Below the pieces are notes generated by a model. That model had not been told where the DNA came from and made no database searches. It was given only the letters and a program-made list of their open reading frames with translations. A stretch of 31,042 nt of DNA, taken from the NCBI GenBank assembly GCA_045578205.1, contig JAZNJU010000084.1, forward strand, positions 1 to 31,042, written 5' to 3'. Positions 16,164 through 22,670 of the stretch are shown here, piece after piece (position 1 is the stretch's first letter; every line of letters begins with the position of its first letter). Origin of the DNA: RGIG8748 sp045578205 (lineage in GTDB: Bacteria; Bacillota; Clostridia; UMGS1810). Made by a program: the position numbers and the translations under genes.

Positions 16164-16844
16164 ATGAAAAACAATACTAAAAAAGCGATACTTATGGTTG
16201 CACTGATAGCAGTGTTTTGCACTTTTATGGCGGTAACGGATGCGTTTTTGAAAGTTAATTACTTTTTGAAATCCGCCATTAAACTGTTTTTGTTTCTGGT
16301 GCTTCCTGCCGTATATGCACATTACGACAAAGAAACAAAAATCAAAGAAATTTTTACCGTGCGCAAAAAAGGAATTAAACTAGCACTTTTTCTCGGAGTG
16401 TCGCTCTATGGTGTCATTCTTGGCGGATATCTGCTTTTAAAAGATGTTTTTGATTTTTCCGCCATTACAGGGGCACTCACTTCAAACATAGGCGTTACAG
16501 GCAAAAATTTCATATTCGTTTCTCTATACATATCCTTTGTAAATTCATTCCTTGAAGAATTTTTCTTCCGAGGTTTTGCATTTATAACATTAAAGAGAAT
16601 AACAGGAAGAGGATTTGCCTATGTCTTCAGTTCTGCGGTATTTGCCATCTATCACATTGCAATGATGATAGGGTGGTTTGACCCCGCAGTGTTTGTAATA
16701 GTTCTGGCAGGACTGTTTGCAGGAGGACTAATCTTTGACTGGCTCAACGAAAAAAGTTCAACGCTATATCCGTCCTGGTTTGTGCATATGTTTGCAAATT
16801 TTGCTATAAACACAGTGGGGTTTATTCTGTTTGGAATTATATAA
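16164..16844 (+). CDS. CPBP family intramembrane metalloprotease
   Basis: A 226-residue integral membrane protein with about six hydrophobic segments. The family's active-site motifs are present: FLEEFFFRG with Glu131-Glu132 and Arg136, His164 in AIYHIAMM, and His208 with Asn212 in HMFANFAIN. This is the Abi/CAAX-prenyl-protease-like (Rce1) fold; bacterial members are linked to bacteriocin self-immunity and to membrane protein processing, but the substrate here is unknown. AAAGGTGA lies ahead of the ATG. It shares a transcript with the DUF2007 gene and probably the next two. Confidence 0.87.
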   Translation: MKNNTKKAILMVALIAVFCTFMAVTDAFLKVNYFLKSAIKLFLFLVLPAVYAHYDKETKIKEIFTVRKKGIKLALFLGVSLYGVILGGYLLLKDVFDFSAITGALTSNIGVTGKNFIFVSLYISFVNSFLEEFFFRGFAFITLKRITGRGFAYVFSSAVFAIYHIAMMIGWFDPAVFVIVLAGLFAGGLIFDWLNEKSSTLYPSWFVHMFANFAINTVGFILFGII

Positions 16845-16867
16845 AATGACTTTTTCGGAGGAAACGT

Positions 16868-17707
16868 ATGATAAAAAAGATATCTGCTATAATTGTTCTT
16901 GTAATACTTCTTTCAACGTTCAATGTCTTTGCTGTGGATACATACAGCGGTTACAACTATCCCATAGATATAGATGTAAACGGAAGTTTCATAAAATGTG
17001 CAGAAAAACCGATTCTTATGGACGGAACCACCTATATTCCCCTGCGTGATTTTTCCGATGCTGTTGGAGGCACAATAGAATGGAACGGGGAAGAAATGTC
17101 TGCAACAATGCTCAAGGACGGACATACATTTGTTTTTTATCTTGAGAATGATTATTGCCTCATAGACGGCGATCAAAAAAATTACGGTTCGGTTGTATAT
17201 AACGGTCTGACCTTTGTTCCTGTAAGGGCTGTATCGGAGGTTCTTGGCTATGAAGTTTCATGGGATGATTTCTACCTTGCGGTAAAAATCGTTGCTCCCG
17301 GTGTGGAGGTTCCGTGGGAATGTATAGATACTTCGTACACCTATGAAGACATTATGTACCTTGCCAAAATCACTCAAATAGAAAGCGGATATCAGCACTT
17401 CCAAGTAAAACTCGGTGTTGCGGGAACAGTTATGAACAGGGTAAAATCACCCGAGTTTCCTGCAACTGTGAAAGATGTTATTTTCGATACCAGATACAGT
17501 CCCCAGTTTCCGCCTGCCCACACGGAGAAGTTTGAAACACTCACTGTGTCAAAAGACACCATGATTGCATCAAAATGTGTGCTTTTCGGTGTAAATATAG
17601 TGGAAGATTCTCTGTACTTTGTGGATACCGCATATGCACCCGGCTCCTGGGTACATACCAACAGACCCCACTGCATAACACTTCACGATATGTCTTTTTA
17701 CAGGTGA
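16868..17707 (+). CDS. Secreted SleB-like cell wall hydrolase with stalk-domain repeats
   Basis: A 279-residue exported protein. A signal peptide covers about residues 1-22 (MIKKISAIIVLVILLSTFNV then FAVD). Two copper-amine-oxidase N-terminal-like stalk repeats follow: one from about 45 to 85 (DGTTYIPLRDFSDAVGG) and one from about 108 to 142 (YNGLTFVPVRAVSEVLGY). The C-terminal half (about 160-279) matches the SleB/Hydrolase_2 fold, with the likely catalytic Glu172 in QIESGYQ, then GVAGTVMNRVKSPEFPATVKD and the AYAPGSW region. SleB-type enzymes are lytic transglycosylases acting on spore cortex or vegetative peptidoglycan. GGAGG precedes the ATG. Role in sporulation versus growth is not decided here. 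Confidence 0.85.
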   Translation: MIKKISAIIVLVILLSTFNVFAVDTYSGYNYPIDIDVNGSFIKCAEKPILMDGTTYIPLRDFSDAVGGTIEWNGEEMSATMLKDGHTFVFYLENDYCLIDGDQKNYGSVVYNGLTFVPVRAVSEVLGYEVSWDDFYLAVKIVAPGVEVPWECIDTSYTYEDIMYLAKITQIESGYQHFQVKLGVAGTVMNRVKSPEFPATVKDVIFDTRYSPQFPPAHTEKFETLTVSKDTMIASKCVLFGVNIVEDSLYFVDTAYAPGSWVHTNRPHCITLHDMSFYR

Positions 17708-17712
17708 ACGCT

Positions 17713-18123
17713 ATGAAAAAAACACTTGCCGTATTATTCATATTAATAGTAATCCTAAGCACATTATTTGCTGTCGACAATATAAAGATGAAAAAGAACG
17801 AGCCTGTTGTTTTTTCAACATGGGGCAAAAAGTATACTCCGAAATCTGCGATAACGAAAGAGATGGCGGTGGAAAACGTCAAAAAGATAATTGATGACAC
17901 GAGCAGAAGTACCATTACAAATTACAGTAGTCCCAAGGTGGAAGAAATTGTTTTGAACAAGGAAACCTCAATATACCTTTTTGATGATACATTAAAAAAC
18001 AGAGGAAAAAACGATGCGTATAAAATAACTTTCAATACAACTCAGGACGGCCTCTTGGGTCCCATGGTTTTTTATGTGGACAAGTACACCGGGCAACTTA
18101 TTGGCATGGGTTTCAGAGAATGA
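17713..18123 (+). CDS. Small exported or membrane-anchored protein of unknown function
   Basis: A 136-residue protein. The start is the ATG at 17713, with AGGTGA overlapping the stop of the preceding gene; the open frame begins earlier but overlaps that gene. The N terminus (MKKTLAVLFILIVILSTLFA) is a signal peptide or anchor without a lipobox. The rest has a basic, charged region and a C-terminal PepSY-like pattern, YKITFNTTQDGLLGPMVFYV then DKYTGQLIGMGFRE. I do not recognise a named family. Coupled spacing to the SleB-like gene suggests an accessory or inhibitor role for that cell-wall enzyme, by inference only. Confidence 0.7.
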   Translation: MKKTLAVLFILIVILSTLFAVDNIKMKKNEPVVFSTWGKKYTPKSAITKEMAVENVKKIIDDTSRSTITNYSSPKVEEIVLNKETSIYLFDDTLKNRGKNDAYKITFNTTQDGLLGPMVFYVDKYTGQLIGMGFRE

Positions 18124-18141
18124 GACATTAATGGAATGAAT

Positions 18142-18157
18142 ATATAATTAATTATAT
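18142..18157. repeat. 16-bp perfect AT palindrome
   Basis: ATATAATTAATTATAT is a perfect palindrome, 18 bases after the stop of the small exported protein gene. It lies in a very AT-rich stretch (18124-18212) with a second short palindrome TTCCGGAA at 18189-18196. No T-tract follows, so it is a poor terminator; an operator or simple AT-rich sequence is possible. Confidence 0.45.
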
Positions 18158-18212
18158 TGGCACAATATATAAAATTATCAAATAAAATTTCCGGAATTAT
18201 CCTTTACTTTTA

Positions 18213-18241
18213 TTGACATTTGCAAAAACACGTGTTATACT
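18213..18241 (+). promoter_or_regulatory. Promoter P1 upstream of pckA (leader RNA)
   Basis: TTGACA (18213-18218), a 17-base spacer and TATACT (18236-18241). The expected start at about 18248 is 120 bases ahead of pckA. Confidence 0.88.
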
Positions 18242-18247
18242 ATATAA

Positions 18248-18303
18248 GGCGGAAATTTGAATAGCAAACGAGAGCCGCCGTTAATCGGTACGGCTCTTTT
18301 TTT
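18248..18303 (+). ncRNA. Short leader RNA or attenuator ahead of pckA
   Basis: From the predicted P1 start, the transcript would be about 55 bases and end at an intrinsic terminator. Its first bases GGCGG (18248-18252) are complementary to CCGCC (18275-18279), which is part of the terminator's 5' arm. The two pairings exclude each other, as in attenuators. No known riboswitch class is recognisable, and the RNA is too short for a T-box. It could be a regulated leader of pckA, or a separate small RNA. Confidence 0.5.
18272..18303 (+). terminator. Intrinsic terminator between P1 and pckA
   Basis: GAGCCG (18272-18277) pairs with CGGCTC (18291-18296), with inner CCG/CGG pairs and a TTAAT loop, followed by seven Ts. 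It lies 65 bases ahead of pckA and would stop P1 transcripts unless the stem is prevented. Confidence 0.85.
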
Positions 18304-18327
18304 ACAAACGCCAAAATTGTATATAAT
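18301..18327 (+). promoter_or_regulatory. Candidate promoter P2 for pckA
   Basis: TTTACA (18301-18306) and TATAAT (18322-18327) with a short 15-base spacer, overlapping the end of the terminator T-tract. It would let pckA be transcribed independently of the leader. The spacer is off the optimum. Confidence 0.45.
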
Positions 18328-18367
18328 AATTTATATAAATTAAATTTTCAGAAAAGGGGTTTGCATT

Positions 18368-19972
18368 ATGAAACAACTCGATTTGGCTAAGTACGGCATT
18401 TCCGATGTCAAGGAAATCATCCACAATCCTTCCTACGAAGAACTGTTTGCAGCAGAAACAGACGCAACATTGGAAGGTTATGAAAAGGGTCAGGTTACAG
18501 AACTTGGCGCTGTTAATGTAATGACAGGTATCTACACAGGACGTTCACCCAAAGACAAGTTCATCGTTATGGATGAAAACTCCAAGGACACAGTATGGTG
18601 GACTTCCGAAGAATTCAAAAACGACAACCATCCCTGCAGCGAAGAAACATGGGCAGAACTCAAGAAAATCGCTGTAAACGAACTTTCCGGCAAAAAACTC
18701 TATGTTCAGGACGTATTCTGCGGTACAAATGCCGATTCACGCATGGCAATCCGTTTTATTATGGAAGTTGCTTGGCAGGCACACTTTGTAAAGAATATGT
18801 TTATCAATCCCACAGCAGAAGAACTCGAAAACTTTGAACCCGATTTTGTTTGCTACAACGCTTCCAAAGCAAAGGTTGAAAATTACAAAGAACTCGGCCT
18901 CAACTCCGAGACTGCTGCTGTATTCAATATAACATCCCGTGAGCAGGTAATCTTAAACACCTGGTACGGCGGTGAAATGAAAAAGGGTATGTTCTCCATG
19001 ATGAACTACTTCCTCCCCTTAAACGGCATGGCTTCCATGCACTGCTCTGCAAATACCGATATGGAAGGAAAGAACACAGCCCTCTTCTTCGGTCTTTCCG
19101 GAACAGGAAAAACAACACTTTCCACTGACCCCAAGAGACTTCTCATCGGTGATGATGAACACGGTTGGGACGACAACGGTGTATTTAACTTCGAGGGCGG
19201 ATGCTATGCAAAGGTTATTAACCTCGACAAAGAGTCCGAACCCGACATATACAATGCTATTAAGCGCAATGCACTCTTGGAAAACGTTACTGTAGACGAA
19301 AACGGTGTTTGCGATTTCGCAGATGATTCTGTTACAGAGAACACACGTGTGTCTTACCCCATAGACCACATCGAAAAGATTGTCCGCCCTGTATCTGCTG
19401 CTCCCGATGCAAAGAATGTTATCTTCCTTTCTGCAGATGCTTTCGGCGTACTTCCCCCTGTTTCCATACTTACACCTGAACAGGCTCAGTACTACTTCCT
19501 CTCCGGCTTTACCTCAAAACTTGCAGGAACAGAGCGCGGTATTACAGAACCCACTCCCACATTCTCTGCTTGCTTCGGTCAGGCGTTCCTTGAACTCCAC
19601 CCCACAAAGTATGCAGAAGAACTTGTTAAGAAGATGGAAAAGAGCGGTGCTAAGGCATATCTCGTTAACACCGGTTGGAACGGTACAGGAAAGCGTATTT
19701 CCATCAAAGATACCCGCGGTATCATAGATGCAATCCTTGACGGCTCAATCCTCAAGGCAGAAACAAAAACAATTCCTTACTTTAACCTCGCAGTTCCCAC
19801 AGAACTCCCCGGAGTTGACACAAACATCCTTGACCCCAGAAACACCTATGAAGACGCTTCCCAGTGGGATGAAAAGGCAAAAGACCTCTCCAATCGTTTT
19901 GTTAAGAACTTTGTTAAGTACACCGGCAACGATGCAGGTAAGGCCCTTGTTGAAGCAGGTCCTCAGTTATAA
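18368..19972 (+). CDS. pckA: Phosphoenolpyruvate carboxykinase (ATP)
   Basis: A 534-residue ATP-type PEP carboxykinase, full length for the family. Landmarks: TGRSPKDKF with Arg59, the GGEMKKG segment (201-207), the P-loop GLSGTGKTT (242-250), the metal-binding GDDEHGW (261-267), and a C-terminal NTGWNGTGKRI nucleotide site. It interconverts oxaloacetate plus ATP with PEP, CO2 and ADP; in anaerobes it often runs in the CO2-fixing direction to make oxaloacetate and ATP on the way to succinate or for anaplerosis, in other conditions gluconeogenesis. AAGGGG precedes the ATG. It is a monocistronic unit: leader and terminator upstream, complex terminator downstream. Its codon choice is more C-rich and biased than its neighbours', in keeping with high expression. 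Confidence 0.97.
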   Translation: MKQLDLAKYGISDVKEIIHNPSYEELFAAETDATLEGYEKGQVTELGAVNVMTGIYTGRSPKDKFIVMDENSKDTVWWTSEEFKNDNHPCSEETWAELKKIAVNELSGKKLYVQDVFCGTNADSRMAIRFIMEVAWQAHFVKNMFINPTAEELENFEPDFVCYNASKAKVENYKELGLNSETAAVFNITSREQVILNTWYGGEMKKGMFSMMNYFLPLNGMASMHCSANTDMEGKNTALFFGLSGTGKTTLSTDPKRLLIGDDEHGWDDNGVFNFEGGCYAKVINLDKESEPDIYNAIKRNALLENVTVDENGVCDFADDSVTENTRVSYPIDHIEKIVRPVSAAPDAKNVIFLSADAFGVLPPVSILTPEQAQYYFLSGFTSKLAGTERGITEPTPTFSACFGQAFLELHPTKYAEELVKKMEKSGAKAYLVNTGWNGTGKRISIKDTRGIIDAILDGSILKAETKTIPYFNLAVPTELPGVDTNILDPRNTYEDASQWDEKAKDLSNRFVKNFVKYTGNDAGKALVEAGPQL

Positions 19973-20001
19973 TTGACTAAAAAGTAAACGGCAAAAATAA
20001 A

Positions 20002-20053
20002 CCGACCTCCAAAAGTCAGACCAAATCTGACGATTGGGAGGTCGGCTTTTTTG
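20002..20053 (+). terminator. Nested-hairpin terminator after pckA
   Basis: CCGACCTCC (20002-20010) pairs with GGAGGTCGG (20037-20045), and inside it GTCAGA (20015-20020) pairs with TCTGAC (20026-20031) around CCAAA. A T-tract follows (20047-20052). The nested form is unusual for a simple terminator, but the outer stem and T-tract are strong. Confidence 0.88.
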
Positions 20054-20064
20054 TGGTAAAAGTA

Positions 20065-20093
20065 TTTACTTTTTTGGATAAATATGTTATGAT
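20065..20093 (+). promoter_or_regulatory. Promoter of the SGNH-SemiSWEET-GH78 operon
   Basis: TTTACT (20065-20070), a 17-base spacer and TATGAT (20088-20093). An imperfect inverted repeat CGCATATGTGCG (20097-20108) covers the expected transcription start and could be an operator. Confidence 0.65.
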
Positions 20094-20118
20094 AAGCGCA
20101 TATGTGCGAGGTGATGTT

Positions 20119-21240
20119 ATGAAAAAAGATTTTGCTGAGGTAGACAAGAATTTTTTGGGTCTTAAGAAAGATTTTAAAGATATGAAACTGCATAATGTTA
20201 TGGATGAACCTTTTGTTTTGGAGGGACTGTATAAACCAAAGGAAACAGGCGTTTTCACCAGACTTCCCATGGAATTTAAAGACATGGACGATTTAAATGA
20301 TACTGCAAAAATTGTCATGACAAACACGGCAGGAGGCAGGGTGCGCTTTGTGACGGATTCTCCCTACATAGTGCTTCACGTTGTTTTGGGCGATGAGTCA
20401 TATGTGATTCACCATATGGCGCAGACCAATGTCAAGGGTTTTGATATGTACTGCAGAGATTACGCTTCACGCGATGAACTCAACTTTGCCAAAGTGTTTA
20501 TTCCAAATGTTGACGAAGAAACAAGAAGTTACACCGATTCCTATGAGTTCACAACAGTGAAATTAAGAGATATAACCATCAATTTCCCGTTGTATCACAA
20601 TGTCAGTGAAGTATTCATAGGACTAAAAGACGGCTCAAAACTGGAAACAGCCGCTCCATACGGTTTTGACAAAAAAATCGTGTTCTACGGTTCTTCGATA
20701 ACTCAGGGAGGATGTGCTTCCAGACCTGGTATGGCATACCCTGCAATACTCGGAAGACGGCTTGACTGCGACACCATGAATCTCGGATTTTCGGGAGCAG
20801 GTCAGGGAGAACAACTTGTTGCAAACTTCATAGCGGATATGGATATGTCGGTTTTTGTTATGGACTACGACCACAATGCGCTGTCGGTTGAACATCTGGA
20901 GAGAACTCATTATCCGTTTTATGAAACCATTCGAAAAAAACATCCGGATATGCCTATTATAATGATGTCTGCACCTGTGAGTATGCTGGATGAATACAAT
21001 CCCATAATCCCGGGTATGAAAAAACGCAGAATGGTGATTATGGAGTCCTACATAAAGGGTGTAAGGTCAGGAGATGAAAACCTCTACTTTGTGGACGGTA
21101 CATCACTTCTGGGAACTGACAAACCTTACAACAGCACGGTAGACGGCAACCATCCCAATGACTACGGTTTCTGCCAGATGGCAGAAAGACTGTATCCGAT
21201 TCTTGCACGTCTTATTAAAAGAAGGGGGGATGTACTGTGA
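20119..21240 (+). CDS. SGNH/GDSL family hydrolase (copy 1)
   Basis: A 373-residue cytoplasmic esterase-type protein. The ATG at 20119 follows GAGGTGATGTT; the frame is open from 20053 but the earlier part covers the terminator and promoter. Residues about 25-180 form the beta-rich N-terminal domain with a GFDMY signature (108-112), like the GxDLY domain found with Lipase_GDSL_3. Residues 186-373 are an SGNH domain: Ser193 in YGSSITQGG, NLGFSGAG (221-228), Asn253 in DYDHNA, and the Asp342-His345 pair in DGNHPNDYG. It probably removes acetyl or other acyl groups from a sugar or glycan. It is the first gene of a seven-gene operon and a paralogue of the next gene. Confidence 0.85.
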   Translation: MKKDFAEVDKNFLGLKKDFKDMKLHNVMDEPFVLEGLYKPKETGVFTRLPMEFKDMDDLNDTAKIVMTNTAGGRVRFVTDSPYIVLHVVLGDESYVIHHMAQTNVKGFDMYCRDYASRDELNFAKVFIPNVDEETRSYTDSYEFTTVKLRDITINFPLYHNVSEVFIGLKDGSKLETAAPYGFDKKIVFYGSSITQGGCASRPGMAYPAILGRRLDCDTMNLGFSGAGQGEQLVANFIADMDMSVFVMDYDHNALSVEHLERTHYPFYETIRKKHPDMPIIMMSAPVSMLDEYNPIIPGMKKRRMVIMESYIKGVRSGDENLYFVDGTSLLGTDKPYNSTVDGNHPNDYGFCQMAERLYPILARLIKRRGDVL

Positions 21241-22334
21241 GCGGTGATATTTCAAAACTCGACAAAAACTTTATGGCAAACGACAAGAAGTTTCCCGATA
21301 TGGTTCTTATGGACGTATGGGATGACCCTATCTGTCTGTACGGTCTTTGCAAATCGGAAGAAAAAGGGGTTTTTACAAGGCTTCCTTTAAGTTTCAAACA
21401 AAGTGATGAGGTTACCGAACCTCTCAAGCATCTTATGCAAAACACTGCAGGGGTGAGAATGAGATTTAAAACCGATTCCCCATACATTGCGCTTTATGCT
21501 CTGCTTGGTGAAAGCAGATACAAACTTGCACATATGGCAGATACGGGCGCTTTTGGTTTTGATATGTACGCAAGAGATGAGGGATTTACAGGGGAGGAAG
21601 AGTTTGTAAAGACATTTATCCCCTGGCTCAGAGAGGACAAAAGTTTCAGCGATTCCTATGAATTTCCTGATGCGAGAATGAGGGAAATCACAATAAATTT
21701 CCCATTGTATCACGATGTTGACAAAGTGTACATCGGAATTAAGGAGGATGCCGCAATCTGTGCACCAAGACCCTACACCGTGGAAAAACCCGTTGTGTTC
21801 TACGGTTCCTCCATAACCCAGGGTGCCTGCGCTTCAAGACCCGGAAACTGCTACACAAACATTTTGGCAAGACGTCTTGACTGCGACATAGTAAACCTTG
21901 GATTTTCAGGAAGTGCCAAGGGCGAAAAGTGTATCGGAGATTATATCGCTGGCCTTGAGATGAGTGCTTTTGTAATGGATTATGACTACAACTGCTCAGG
22001 TCCCGGGCATCTGAAAGAAACACACTATCCGCTATATGAAACAATCCGAAAGGCACATCCTTTCATACCCATAGTTATGATGTCCGCACCCATACTGGTT
22101 CCCAAGCGTTATCCCGTTTCCGATGCCCTCATAGAGCGCAGAATGGTTGTAATGCAATCCTACATAAAGGGTATGAAATCGGGTGACAAAAACCTATATT
22201 TTGTAGACGGTACTTCGCTTCTTGGAGCAGACCAAAACGGCAACGGCACCGTGGACGGTGTTCACCCCACGGATTACGGTTTCCGTATGATGGCAAACAG
22301 CATTTATCCAATACTTGAAAAAACTATACGATAG
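21237..22334 (+). CDS. SGNH/GDSL family hydrolase (copy 2)
   Basis: A 365-residue paralogue of the preceding gene, starting with GTG in a 4-base GTGA overlap with its stop, so the two are coupled. The same two-domain layout is present: GFDMY at 107-111, catalytic Ser192 in YGSSITQGA, NLGFSGSAKG, DYDYN with the block-III Asn, and DGVHPTDYG near the C terminus. The pairs differ mainly in the N-terminal domain and in loops around residues 170-180 and 280-300, so the enzymes may have different acyl positions or sugars as targets. No signal peptide. Confidence 0.85.
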   Translation: MSGDISKLDKNFMANDKKFPDMVLMDVWDDPICLYGLCKSEEKGVFTRLPLSFKQSDEVTEPLKHLMQNTAGVRMRFKTDSPYIALYALLGESRYKLAHMADTGAFGFDMYARDEGFTGEEEFVKTFIPWLREDKSFSDSYEFPDARMREITINFPLYHDVDKVYIGIKEDAAICAPRPYTVEKPVVFYGSSITQGACASRPGNCYTNILARRLDCDIVNLGFSGSAKGEKCIGDYIAGLEMSAFVMDYDYNCSGPGHLKETHYPLYETIRKAHPFIPIVMMSAPILVPKRYPVSDALIERRMVVMQSYIKGMKSGDKNLYFVDGTSLLGADQNGNGTVDGVHPTDYGFRMMANSIYPILEKTIR

Positions 22335-22346
22335 GAGAAAATTAAA

Positions 22347-22643
22347 ATGAGTGAATTACTTGAAATTATAATGATAGTTAGTTTTGGCTTTTCATGGCCT
22401 ATGAACGTTGTAAAAAGTTATAAGGCCCGCACCACAAAAGGTAAGAGTCTTTCTTTTCTGCTTCTCATATTCTTTGGTTATATAGCAGGAATAGCGTCCA
22501 AGTTTACCAATGAAGCATACATGGCGGCATTTGCAGAAAAATGGTATGTTCTGTTCTTCTATTTCCTCAACATAACAATGGTTGGAATAGATATAATCCT
22601 TTATTTCAGAAATCTCAGTCTGGATAAAAAGGCAAATAATTAA
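22347..22643 (+). CDS. SemiSWEET/PQ-loop-like small membrane protein
   Basis: A 98-residue protein with three hydrophobic segments (about 5-20, 34-52, 65-88), the layout of a SemiSWEET half-transporter. WPMNVVKSYKARTTKGKSLS stands where SemiSWEETs have the PQ motif followed by a basic loop and a serine, and the Asn of FFYFLNITMVGIDIILYF matches the conserved third-helix Asn. The usual PQ is PM here, and I found no other support, so this is a family-level inference from pattern. SemiSWEETs are dimers that let sugars move down their gradient. Its place in an operon of sugar esterases, a glycosidase and a sugar kinase fits transport. AGGAGA precedes the ATG. Confidence 0.62.
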   Translation: MSELLEIIMIVSFGFSWPMNVVKSYKARTTKGKSLSFLLLIFFGYIAGIASKFTNEAYMAAFAEKWYVLFFYFLNITMVGIDIILYFRNLSLDKKANN

Positions 22644-22670
22644 ACACCCTGTTTTAGAGGTGGAAAGCAA

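Noticed and set aside
18248..18303. Known riboswitch or T-box
   Set aside because: The leader is only about 55 bases, and I recognise no conserved aptamer or T-box element.
19380..19976. Plus-strand frames inside pckA
   Set aside because: They are out-of-frame shadows of the highly biased pckA coding sequence.
20053..20118. Longer N terminus for the first SGNH hydrolase
   Set aside because: The extension covers the terminator T-tract and promoter; the ATG at 20119 has a proper ribosome site.
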